Positions 24,307 to 31,692 of a DNA stretch of 35,256 nt are shown here, piece by piece. Numbering within the stretch: position 1 is the first letter of the stretch; each line of letters starts with the position of its first letter. The position numbers and the translations under genes were made by a program. Origin of the DNA: Caldilineales bacterium (GTDB lineage Bacteria > Chloroflexota > Anaerolineae > J102). Below the pieces are notes generated by a model that was not told the origin of the DNA, searched no databases, and was given only the letters and a program-made list of their open reading frames with translations. The stretch is from assembly GCA_024102915.1 (NCBI GenBank), contig JAGFJG010000049.1, positions 1 through 35,256 on the forward strand, written 5' to 3'.

Positions 24307-25146
24307 TCATCCTTTGACGCCGCCGCCAGCCAGCCAGCCGCCATCGACCACGATCGTCTGGCCGGTGATGTAGTTCGATGCGTCGGAAGCGAGCAGAACT
24401 GTAGCCCCGGCCAGGTCGGCGGGGATGCCGGGCCGTCCCCAGGGGATGACGCCGACAGCGCTCTCGTATAGTTCGGCGTTCGAGAACACGGCATCGGTCA
24501 TCGCTGTCCAGAATCGGCCGGGGGCGATAGCGTTGACATTGATACGGTCGGCGGCCCATTCCACAGCCAGCGCTTTCGTGAGCTGGCGCATACCACCCTT
24601 GCTGGCCACATACAGGGCGACGTTGGGCACGGCGATCTCGAAAGAGAGGGAGCCGAGGTTGATGATTTTGCCACGCGTGCGTCCAGAAATCTCCGGCTGA
24701 GTGCGCATGACCCTGGCCGCTTCCTGGCAGGCGAAGAAGACGCTTTTGAGATTGACGGCTATCAAGCGATCCCAGTCCGCTTCCGTGAAACCGTCGGCGG
24801 GTTTGCGAATGTTGATGCCAGCGCCATTGACAAGGATATCGAGCCTGCCAAACGTGGCGACAGTCTGCTGCACCATGGCCCGAACGCCCTCGATATCACT
24901 GACGTCCGTGGGCAGCCCCACCGCCCGACGACCTGTTTCTTCCACCAGCGCGACGGCGTTCTCTAATTGATCCCGGCTGCGAGCGGCCAGCGCCACGTCG
25001 GCCCCGGCATGAGCCAATGCCAGACCCATGCCCAATCCCAGCCCCCGGCTGCCGCCCGTAACCAGCGCCACTCGCCCATCCAGGCGCAGGCTGGGCATGG
25101 CGAATTCATCATCGCGCGGCATGCGCCTTGTTTCGTCCATGTTCAT
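24307..25146 (-). CDS. Short-chain dehydrogenase/reductase (cluster SDR 3)
   Basis: Cytosolic NAD(P)-dependent oxidoreductase of about 279 residues. All classical SDR motifs are intact: the cofactor loop TGGSRGLGLGMG, LVNGAGIN, and the active-site YVASK after NLGSLSFEIAVP. The C-terminus ITGQTIVVDGGWLAGG is typical of gluconate 5-dehydrogenase and 3-ketoacyl reductase relatives. The substrate is likely a sugar or sugar acid, judged by its neighbours. ATG 25146 is preferred, 10 nt after the MBL gene stop; an ATG at 25140 and a TTG at 25167 are alternatives, and no strong ribosome site distinguishes them. The stop is 16 nt before the dehydrogenase gene. Confidence 0.87.
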   Translation of the reverse strand: MNMDETRRMPRDDEFAMPSLRLDGRVALVTGGSRGLGLGMGLALAHAGADVALAARSRDQLENAVALVEETGRRAVGLPTDVSDIEGVRAMVQQTVATFGRLDILVNGAGINIRKPADGFTEADWDRLIAVNLKSVFFACQEAARVMRTQPEISGRTRGKIINLGSLSFEIAVPNVALYVASKGGMRQLTKALAVEWAADRINVNAIAPGRFWTAMTDAVFSNAELYESAVGVIPWGRPGIPADLAGATVLLASDASNYITGQTIVVDGGWLAGGGVKG

Positions 25147-25156
25147 TCTAGCAAAT

Positions 25157-26113
25157 TCAAACGGCAACCCAGGCGGGCTTTCCGTTCATCTCGACACGGC
25201 TGGCCTCGCCTTCCGCCACAAGTTGCTGCAAGTGTGCGTACACCGGCCCGGCCAATTCGATGACGAAAACCTCATACGGGCCGATGGTTTCGTTGGCGAG
25301 AGCGTGCGCTTCCGGCAGCGTCAGCGGACGCCCGGCGGATTGCAGTATGCCGGCGATGGCTGCGTGAGAATCCTGCACGTGGGCCTTGCTCTCGGTCAGC
25401 CATTGGCGGGCATTAGCTCCCGACATGTTGTGATAATGGCCGGTGTACAGATGCTCGAAATCCAGGGACAGGAGCAGGTCGATGGAATCGAGATAGGGCC
25501 GAATCTGGAAGTAGGGCGGTGGGTGGACTATATTGCCGTCCATGTCGAGCAGCCCCCGCCACAACACGGCATCGATGATGATCGCCGCCCGGTTGGCTTC
25601 GTCGTATAAGCCGATGTGGCCGGGCGAGTGGCCGGGCAGATTGAGCACGCGCACTGGCCGGTCGCCGCCCAGCCAGATGGTCTCGTCACCCGACAATTCG
25701 AGGTCAACCCGGACGTCGGGGCCGATGTTAGCGTCGATCCATTCCCAGGTTCCGGCGTCGTAATCCATATCGAACTGGCGATACCAGCCGTATCGCTCCG
25801 CCATGATGGCCGAGCGGCTGCCAATCCAGGGCGCATCCTTGTAATGGCACGCCAACAGCGACTGGGGAGACGCCTGGCGCATGGCTGAATTTCCGCCCAT
25901 GTGATCGACATCGGCATGTGAAATCATGATGAAATCCAGGTCTGCCGGATCAAACCCGATCGAGCGCATGGTCGGCAGGATATATTCGCCGGGCGAACTG
26001 GCGATGCCGGTGTCGAGCAACAACGAACGCTCGCCAACGAGCAAGTATTGATGCAGGTAGCGTGGGCCGAGGATTTGACGAATCTGGTGCAGTCCGGGAA
26101 GCAGTTCGGTCAT
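25157..26113 (-). CDS. Metallo-beta-lactamase-fold hydrolase with variant metal motif
   Basis: A 318-residue cytosolic hydrolase of the MBL superfamily (glyoxalase II/lactonase-like). The metal motif is SHADVDHMGG: H66-A-D68-V-D70-H71, so the second histidine of HxHxDH is aspartate. Later ligands are H in LPGHSPGH, D in IIDAVLW and H in LYTGHYHN. A helical domain follows (about 240-318), as in many lactonase-like members. In a cluster of dehydrogenases a lactone-opening role is attractive: an SDR or the ADH would produce a sugar lactone and this enzyme would hydrolyse it. ATG 26113 has AAGGAGT about 8 nt upstream; the longer frame to 26218 would translate an intergenic inverted repeat. Confidence 0.85.
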   Translation of the reverse strand: MTELLPGLHQIRQILGPRYLHQYLLVGERSLLLDTGIASSPGEYILPTMRSIGFDPADLDFIMISHADVDHMGGNSAMRQASPQSLLACHYKDAPWIGSRSAIMAERYGWYRQFDMDYDAGTWEWIDANIGPDVRVDLELSGDETIWLGGDRPVRVLNLPGHSPGHIGLYDEANRAAIIIDAVLWRGLLDMDGNIVHPPPYFQIRPYLDSIDLLLSLDFEHLYTGHYHNMSGANARQWLTESKAHVQDSHAAIAGILQSAGRPLTLPEAHALANETIGPYEVFVIELAGPVYAHLQQLVAEGEASRVEMNGKPAWVAV

Positions 26114-26146
26114 GCGGAAATACTCCTTGAAACCGATGGCGCTGAG

Positions 26147-26215
26147 GGTATTGGATAATGGGTATTGGGGGACTGAGTCAACCTCTGCCGTAAGCGACTT
26201 CCAATATCCAATACC
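26147..26215. repeat. Intergenic inverted repeat (GGTATTGGATA family), copy 1
   Basis: GGTATTGGATA (26147-26157) is the exact complement of TATCCAATACC (26205-26215), and both arms are followed by further TATTGGG/CCCAATA words. It lies inside an operon gap between two minus-strand genes. The same element recurs at 27885-27940, and a fragment (AATACCCAATA) occurs at 12792-12802 between cydA and cydB. Confidence 0.75.
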
Positions 26216-26224
26216 CAATATCGC

Positions 26225-27067
26225 CTATGTATCCGATGTGCGGGGATCATAGCCGCTATTAAATGGCAGCCACTTTTTGCCGCCGGGATAGGGTGTGTTT
26301 CCGGCGGTTTTGGTGATAGCATAAGCGCCGTCGATGGGCAGATAAGCGCCGCTGATATAAGCCGCCGCATCCGATAGCAAGAAGGCGCAAAACTGGCCGA
26401 GCTCCGCCATGTCACCAATCCTGCCTAACGGAACGCCGGTGTTGATGAAGTCGATATCTTCGGCGGGGAGACTATCGAACTCCGCCCCGGCGAACCAGAA
26501 TCTTTTCCCATCATCGGACCGCAGCCAGCCGGGTGCGACCACGTTGACGGTGATGCCATACTGCCCCAGTTCCAGCGCCGCCACCCTGGCGATGGTGTTG
26601 ATGGCGGCCAGATTCGTGGCGAAAAGTGAGACCTCGTGAAAGGGCATCTCGGTCGCCACGGTGGAGATGTAGACGATGCCGCCCTGCCATTCCTTCGCCA
26701 CCATCTTGCGGGCGACAGCCTGACCGGCGTAGAACATGTGCGAGGCGATTTCGCTCAGCCCGTCGCTCCAGTCTTCGGGCGTCTGGTCGAGGAAAGCCTT
26801 GCGTGGCCGGGAGGCGGGGATGATGATGGCGCCGTCGAGTCGTCCGGCTTGCCTCGCCGCCTGCTCGACCATGTCCGTTATCGCTTTCGGGCTGCGGCAA
26901 TCATAGGCGATGGCCTTGATGTCAGAACTTGTTGGCGCAGGCGCGCCCGTCTGCGCGTGAGCGCCGATCACACTGGCCCCAGCTTCCGTGATCACCCTGG
27001 CGATGCTCCGACCCATCGGGCTGGCGATTTCGGTGACGAGAATCCTCTTTCCTGAAATATCGATCAT
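26225..27067 (-). CDS. SDR-fold protein with degenerate active site (cluster SDR 2)
   Basis: A 280-residue protein clearly of SDR fold (LDGAIIIPASRP, IVYISTVATEMP, NVVAPGWLRSDDG, C-terminal ISGAYLPIDGAYA), but all key motifs are changed. The cofactor loop TGxxxGxG reads TEIASPMGRS. The NNAG motif reads IIPAS. The catalytic Ser-Tyr-Lys aligns with T136, F149 and L153 (SLFATNLAA in place of xxYxxxK). It is therefore probably inactive as a dehydrogenase and may be a subunit or regulator of a neighbouring SDR. The frame is intact over full length, so it is not a decayed gene. The ATG at 27067 follows a GGGGG stretch and lies 9 nt after the SDR 1 stop, implying co-expression. Confidence 0.85.
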   Translation of the reverse strand: MIDISGKRILVTEIASPMGRSIARVITEAGASVIGAHAQTGAPAPTSSDIKAIAYDCRSPKAITDMVEQAARQAGRLDGAIIIPASRPRKAFLDQTPEDWSDGLSEIASHMFYAGQAVARKMVAKEWQGGIVYISTVATEMPFHEVSLFATNLAAINTIARVAALELGQYGITVNVVAPGWLRSDDGKRFWFAGAEFDSLPAEDIDFINTGVPLGRIGDMAELGQFCAFLLSDAAAYISGAYLPIDGAYAITKTAGNTPYPGGKKWLPFNSGYDPRTSDT

Positions 27068-27076
27068 ATTCGCCCC

Positions 27077-27850
27077 CTAATATTTGCTCAGAATCAGACC
27101 GCCATCGACCCGCACAAAGGAGCCGGTGACGTAATCGGCGTCATCGCTTGCCAGATAGACCACGGCTCGGCCCAATTCGTAGGCTTTGCCGGGACGACCC
27201 AGTGGGATCAGAGTCATCGTTTCCATCATGCCATCGATATTGCCGACCGAAGGAGACGGATCGTTGATAGCCGAGCGCACCCAACCCGGTTGGATTTGAT
27301 TCACGGTGATATTGTGCGGGGCCAGTTCGATGGCGAGCGTGTTGACGAGGGTTTGCAGGGCATGCTTGGTCGAGCCATAGATCGCCATGTCGGCGAAAGG
27401 CATGTGGGCGTGCACCGAAGTGGTGACGACGATGCGACCGCCCTTGCCCTGCGCTACCATCCGTTTCGCCCCTGCCTGGCAGACATTGAACGCGCCCTTA
27501 ATGTTCACGCCGAACATGAAATCGACGCTGCGTGGCGTGATATCCAGATAAGGTTCCCAGGTGACGACGCCAGCATTCGGGCAGAGGATGTCGAGACGAC
27601 CGAAGCGCTCGATGGCCCTGGCAAACATGTCGTCCACCTGCGTCCGATCCGTGATGTCGCATACAACCGACATCGCATTGACCCCCAACCATTCCAACTC
27701 GGCCACCCGCTTGGCGAGTTCATCCGGCTTTGCCACATCATTGACGACGATGTTGGCGCCCTCAGCCGCCAGCGCCAGGGCGATGCCCCGGCCAATGCTC
27801 CGCTCCCCGGCTGCCCCGGTGATTAACGCAACCTTTCCCTTTAGCTGCAC
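27077..27850 (-). CDS. Short-chain dehydrogenase/reductase (cluster SDR 1)
   Basis: Classical 257-residue NAD(P)-dependent SDR. VALITGAAGERSIGRGIA is a slightly expanded cofactor loop. D at the end of the second strand (VNDVAKPDE) favours NAD over NADP. CPNAGV replaces NNAG. The active site is intact with TTSVHAHMP and IYGSTKHAL (Tyr and Lys). The C-terminus YVTGSFVRVDGG is typical. GTG 27850 has GGAGG 5 nt upstream. It is the second gene of the cluster and is directly followed, after 9 nt, by the degenerate SDR 2, with which it could form a mixed oligomer. The substrate is unknown, probably a sugar derivative. Confidence 0.87.
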   Translation of the reverse strand: MQLKGKVALITGAAGERSIGRGIALALAAEGANIVVNDVAKPDELAKRVAELEWLGVNAMSVVCDITDRTQVDDMFARAIERFGRLDILCPNAGVVTWEPYLDITPRSVDFMFGVNIKGAFNVCQAGAKRMVAQGKGGRIVVTTSVHAHMPFADMAIYGSTKHALQTLVNTLAIELAPHNITVNQIQPGWVRSAINDPSPSVGNIDGMMETMTLIPLGRPGKAYELGRAVVYLASDDADYVTGSFVRVDGGLILSKY

Positions 27851-27884
27851 GTTTCCCTCCTATGGGAATCGATATTGGATATCA

Positions 27885-27940
27885 GGTATTGGATAGTGGG
27901 TGAGTTACACAGCGCAACCCAATACCAACTATCCAATACC
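27885..27940. repeat. Intergenic inverted repeat (GGTATTGGATA family), copy 2
   Basis: GGTATTGGATAGT (27885-27897) is the exact complement of ACTATCCAATACC (27928-27940), with more TATTGG/CCAATA words in the loop and flank. It sits between the URO-D gene and SDR 1, in the same cluster as copy 1. Confidence 0.75.
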
Positions 27941-27951
27941 CAGTACCTCTC

Positions 27952-29124
27952 TTAATTGTACCGCCCGTATTCGCGCACGGTCTCGCACATGGTTTCGATC
28001 ATGCCGGGGTTGGCGTGAAAAATCTGGCCGGTCGAGCGCAGCACATAGCCGCCGCCTTCCGCCGCCGCATCGATGCAGCGCATGACTTCATCACGCACGA
28101 CCTGTGGATCGTCCTGCTTGAGCACCATTTCATAGAAGCCGCCGAACAGGCAAACCCGGTCGCCTACGCGCCGTTTGACATCGGCCAGATCGAAGTCGCC
28201 CGAAGTGGTGATGGGGGTGATCGTTTCCAGGGCGTCCGGGCCGGTGTCGATCATATCCTCCAGGAATCTTGTGCCCCGGCCGCAATTGTGAAAGCTGACC
28301 AGATAACCGGCCTCGTGGGCGGCGGCGACGCATTCCTTGTCGTATGGCATGATGAATTCCCGGTATGCTTGCGGGGCCAGACCCACGCCCACCCAGGTTT
28401 CGTTCATGGAGATGGAATGAATGCCGGTTTCGCCCAGGCGGCGATAATAGGGTTTCAGCCAATCGGTGCAGAAGCGCATGAGATCATGGACGAACTGCGG
28501 GCGTTTCTTGAGGTCAATCGAGATATCGACCAGACCCCGCACATGGGTAGCCATGTCCCAGGGGCCAGGGATGTGATGCAGCCACCAGGCGTTGTCGCCC
28601 ACCTTATCAACCATCCCTTTCAGCACCGACATGTCGTAAAGATCGGCGCTGGGGAAGTGCCGGAACGCCGCCAACTTCTGTTCGGGATTCGAGCCGCGCA
28701 ACGGGTATTCGTCGGTGGCGGTGCCATAGCCGTCTTCCACGCGATAATTATAGTCCAGATCGCCATCCGGGGTCCTGATACGGTGCTCGATCTGCCGCCA
28801 GCCTTCGCCGCGAGCGATCACCGTCATCGTCTCCTCCCAATCTTCAGTGACCATGGGCCGTGGGAACAGCATGCGAGGCCAGATTTCCTGCCCGCCGATA
28901 TGCTGGCTGTAGGTGGTGATCATGGGATCGAGACCGAGGTTTTCCTGCCAGCGGACGAGGCTGGCCATGGGATCCTCGATCCACCATTGCAGAGTCTCGT
29001 GCATGGTCATGTCAGGCGACTTGAGATGCTCGCGAATGTAAGGCAGGCCGAGCCAGCAATGGACTGGAACACGGTCTGGGATTCCGAGATTGAAAGCGGT
29101 GCGGGTGCGTTCGGCAGTGTTCAT
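27952..29124 (-). CDS. URO-D superfamily protein, methyltransferase-like (cluster gene 1)
   Basis: A 390-residue protein of the uroporphyrinogen decarboxylase superfamily, TIM-barrel fold. It lacks the haem-pathway signature at the N-terminus and is closer to MtaA/CmuA-like methyltransferases: VSFHNCGRGTRFLEDM holds the H-x-C zinc pair. The third zinc ligand, usually Cys in a GSGC motif, is missing here (RSTGQIFHANPG). VCLFGGF lies between them. The role is uncertain: a corrinoid- or folate-linked methyl transfer, or an unrelated sugar reaction. It begins the six-gene minus-strand cluster, directly behind the operator/promoter region at 29176-29218. The ATG at 29124 has only AGG at 6 nt. Confidence 0.8.
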   Translation of the reverse strand: MNTAERTRTAFNLGIPDRVPVHCWLGLPYIREHLKSPDMTMHETLQWWIEDPMASLVRWQENLGLDPMITTYSQHIGGQEIWPRMLFPRPMVTEDWEETMTVIARGEGWRQIEHRIRTPDGDLDYNYRVEDGYGTATDEYPLRGSNPEQKLAAFRHFPSADLYDMSVLKGMVDKVGDNAWWLHHIPGPWDMATHVRGLVDISIDLKKRPQFVHDLMRFCTDWLKPYYRRLGETGIHSISMNETWVGVGLAPQAYREFIMPYDKECVAAAHEAGYLVSFHNCGRGTRFLEDMIDTGPDALETITPITTSGDFDLADVKRRVGDRVCLFGGFYEMVLKQDDPQVVRDEVMRCIDAAAEGGGYVLRSTGQIFHANPGMIETMCETVREYGRYN

Positions 29125-29175
29125 AGTTACCTATCTGAAAGGTGTGTGGATAAGAAAGCAGCGAGGCGGGTATTG

Positions 29176-29191
29176 CTTTGTAATTACAAAG
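29176..29191. promoter_or_regulatory. 16-bp perfect palindromic operator
   Basis: CTTTGTAATTACAAAG is a perfect palindrome placed over the end of the -10 and the start site of the minus-strand promoter (29218-29190). GntR-type regulators bind palindromes of this size and AT-rich centre, so repression of the cluster by a GntR-like regulator responding to a sugar acid is a fair inference. No regulator gene is in the window. Confidence 0.6.
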
Positions 29192-29218
29192 TTTGTGCGA
29201 TTCTGGGGGTTCTGTCAA
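29190..29218 (-). promoter_or_regulatory. Candidate promoter of the minus-strand cluster
   Basis: On the minus strand: TTGACA (29218-29213), 17-nt spacer, CAAACT (29195-29190). The -35 is perfect and the -10 poor, which is usual for a promoter needing control. The palindrome at 29176-29191 covers its start point. Confidence 0.45.
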
Positions 29219-29256
29219 GGCAGGTTCTTTCCCTATCTTAATTGACATAAAGTATC

Positions 29257-29285
29257 TTGACTACATAGACATTTTTTGGTATAAT
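29257..29285 (+). promoter_or_regulatory. Strong promoter of the propeller-protein gene
   Basis: TTGACT (29257-29262), 17-nt spacer, TATAAT (29280-29285): one mismatch from the ideal sigma-70 promoter. Transcription would start near 29292 and give an untranslated leader of about 213 nt. Confidence 0.8.
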
Positions 29286-29291
29286 TCGTAC

Positions 29292-29504
29292 AATTCTGTT
29301 TATATCTCTGGCGGGTTGTTGGTGTGCGGAAAAGCAATGAATTCTACATGGAAGGCACGTGGGACATCCTGCTAGCCTTCTTTTTGTTGTTCTCAAAATT
29401 CTCTGGAGGTTGTGGGGTAACTAAAACCAACATTTGATAGCCGGAGGGGAATCTGCAACCCTTTTGCGGAGATCGAATGGCGACAAAAGTCGCTGGAGGT
29501 TGGA
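29292..29504 (+). other. Long structured leader of the propeller-protein mRNA
   Basis: No gene is seen here. It holds GAAGGC (29351-29356) pairing with GCCTTC (29375-29380) followed by TTTTTGTTGTT, which looks like an intrinsic terminator. A GCGAC-AAAA-GTCGC hairpin lies 11 nt or less before the final ribosome site. TGGAGGTTG occurs twice, near 29403 and 29492; the second is the gene's ribosome-binding site. I could not match it to a known riboswitch class. Confidence 0.5.
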
Positions 29505-31622
29505 ATGAAAACCAAATATAAATTCTTCGTAGTGAGCCTCTTAATGATGGCTCTGGTGGGAATGACGATCGGTTCGGACACGGTCGTGGTTGCCAGTGGG
29601 CCGACTATCGACTTCAGTACATTTTTGGGCGGTGGTTCGATTGATTTCGGCATGGCAATCGATACTGACAGCGATGGAAACATCTATGTCTGTGGCGCGA
29701 CTGATTCGTCTGCCTTTCCGACCACAGATGGGGCTTTTGACGAGAGCCATAACGGCGGGCGCGACGCCTTCATCACGAAATACGATGCCTCAGGGAACTT
29801 GCTCGCCAGTACCTTGGTTGGCGGAAGTAGTGGCGGCGATCCCGAAGGGTGCTTTGCCATGGTCGTGGATGCTGGCACTGGTGACGTTTATTTTGCCGGC
29901 GGCACCAACTCTCCTGATTTCCCTGCAACAGCAGGCGCCTATGACACAAGCCACAATGGCGGCTCAGATGCATTCGCCTGCAAAATCAACGGCGCGCTGG
30001 ATACGCTGACGTACTGCACGTTTCTCGGCTCAAGTGGGCATGACGTCGCCTGGGGCATCGACATCGACGACGATGGCAATGCCTATGTTGTCGGCGAGGC
30101 GCGAGATGGGTTCCCGACCACAACGGGAACTGCTCAGCCCTCCAATGGCGGTGGTCGAGATGCCTTCGCTGCGAAACTTTCTGTTTCCGGCGGTCTCGTT
30201 TGGTCTACGTTCCTTGGTGGAAGTAGTGTCGAATCTGCACTTGATGTGTCAGTTGCTGGGAACGAACCAATAGTTGTCGGCTCAACTGATTCAAGCGATT
30301 ACCCAACCACCGGAGGTGCATACGACGTTTCCCATGATGGCGGCGCCGATGGGTTCGTCACTCGATTGAGTGCCAGCGGCGCTCTCGTGTACAGCACATT
30401 GGTCGGCGGTTCGAGCACAGACATTCTCTGGGGTGTGGTCGCTGATGAAGACGGCCAGGCGTATACTTGCGGCTACTCGACCAGTTCTGGCTACCCCGTC
30501 ACCGCCGGAGCTTTCCAGCCTGTGAAAGCAGGTGGACAAGATGCCGTGGTTACAGTGCTCAACGGGAATGGGTCGTCGCTTGTCTACAGTTCGTTCTTCG
30601 GCGGCTCGGGTAGTGATGGCTGCGCCGGAATCGACCTCGATGAATATCAAAATGTCATCCTTGGCGGTTCAACAGGTTCCAGTGATTTACCCACCAAAGA
30701 CCCTTCTCAGGCAGCCACTGGCGGAGGCAACGATGCTTTTGCCGCGGTGTTGTCAACGACCGACGCCAGTCTATACTTCGCCACTTATCTTGGCGGCTCA
30801 TCGAGCGATGATGCCCGGGATGTTGCGTTGGATGAGGACTTGAACATCCTGCTTACCGGTGCGACGCGTTCGAGTAACTTCCCAACTATGAATGCGGAGG
30901 ATGCAACGCAAAACGGCAGCGAGGATGTGTTTGTCACAAAGCTGGCAGGGTTCTATCTGCCTGACAGTGATGATGACGGTGTTCTGGATGCTGAAGACAA
31001 CTGCCCGTACACCTACAATCCTGGTCAGGACGATATGGATGACGACGGCATCGGAGACGCCTGTGACGTGGATGTCGATGGCGACGGCATAGCCAACGAC
31101 GATGACAACTGTCCGTCTACAGCAAATCCCGATCAGGTTGACCTCGACGGAGATGGTATCGGAGACGTCTGCGATCCTGATGTCGATGGGGATGGCGTTT
31201 TCAATGCTCCTGATAATTGTCCGGTTAACCCGAACCCTGACCAGTCAGATTTCGACAATGATGGCTTGGGGGACATCTGCGACGATGATGATGACGACGA
31301 TGGTTTTCTCGACGGCGAAGACGTTTGCCCATTCGAGAACCCTGGCGGTCTGGATGCAAACGAGGACGGTTGCATTGACGAACTGGCCGATCTCGACGAA
31401 CTTGTCATGTCACTTGATCTGCCAGGCGGAACCGAGAATGCGCTGCTGAGTAAAGTTGAAAACGCTGCGAAGTCGGTGGCAAAAGGGAACTACACGGCGG
31501 CTAGTAACCAACTCGAAGCCTTTATCAATCAGGTAGAGGCACAACGGGGCAAGAAGCTAACGGATGCAGAAGCGGACATGCTCATCGCATACGTACAGAA
31601 TGTTCTGGCGACGTTCCCGTAA
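29505..31622 (+). CDS. Secreted seven-bladed SBBP propeller protein with thrombospondin type 3 repeats
   Basis: A 705-residue exported surface or extracellular protein. A signal peptide (KTKYKFFVVSLLMMALVGM, cleavage near residue 30) precedes seven SBBP-type beta-propeller repeats (about 35-480), each starting with a STFLGGSS-like strand (for example CTFLGSSGHD, STLVGGSSTD, ATYLGGSSSD). Four Asp-rich calcium-binding thrombospondin-3 units follow (about 485-625; DSDDDGVLDAEDNCP, DGDGIANDDDNCPS and so on). A helical C-terminal domain ends the protein (about 640-705; NYTAASNQLEAFINQV). No cell-wall anchor is visible. The function is unknown: such proteins are assumed to be structural or adhesive. 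ATG 29505 has GGAGG shortly upstream. It has its own strong promoter and terminator, so it is a single-gene unit. Confidence 0.88.
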   Translation: MKTKYKFFVVSLLMMALVGMTIGSDTVVVASGPTIDFSTFLGGGSIDFGMAIDTDSDGNIYVCGATDSSAFPTTDGAFDESHNGGRDAFITKYDASGNLLASTLVGGSSGGDPEGCFAMVVDAGTGDVYFAGGTNSPDFPATAGAYDTSHNGGSDAFACKINGALDTLTYCTFLGSSGHDVAWGIDIDDDGNAYVVGEARDGFPTTTGTAQPSNGGGRDAFAAKLSVSGGLVWSTFLGGSSVESALDVSVAGNEPIVVGSTDSSDYPTTGGAYDVSHDGGADGFVTRLSASGALVYSTLVGGSSTDILWGVVADEDGQAYTCGYSTSSGYPVTAGAFQPVKAGGQDAVVTVLNGNGSSLVYSSFFGGSGSDGCAGIDLDEYQNVILGGSTGSSDLPTKDPSQAATGGGNDAFAAVLSTTDASLYFATYLGGSSSDDARDVALDEDLNILLTGATRSSNFPTMNAEDATQNGSEDVFVTKLAGFYLPDSDDDGVLDAEDNCPYTYNPGQDDMDDDGIGDACDVDVDGDGIANDDDNCPSTANPDQVDLDGDGIGDVCDPDVDGDGVFNAPDNCPVNPNPDQSDFDNDGLGDICDDDDDDDGFLDGEDVCPFENPGGLDANEDGCIDELADLDELVMSLDLPGGTENALLSKVENAAKSVAKGNYTAASNQLEAFINQVEAQRGKKLTDAEADMLIAYVQNVLATFP

Positions 31623-31655
31623 AACTGGAGGTTTGATACAAACGAGATTCGAGTC

Positions 31656-31692
31656 AAGCGTCCCCAGCATTCTGTTCGGGGACGCTTTTTTT
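31656..31692 (+). terminator. Intrinsic terminator after the propeller gene
   Basis: Ten perfect pairs (31656-31665 with 31678-31687), a 12-nt loop and seven T (31686-31692). The T-run overlaps the stop codon (31691-31693) of the convergent dehydratase gene. Confidence 0.92.

Noticed and set aside
28015..29241. 408-residue plus-strand frame opposite the URO-D gene
   Set aside because: The minus-strand protein has conserved motifs; this frame has none and runs through the promoter region.
29400..29504. Cyclic-di-GMP, TPP or cobalamin riboswitch
   Set aside because: The conserved core sequences that I know for these classes are not present in the leader.
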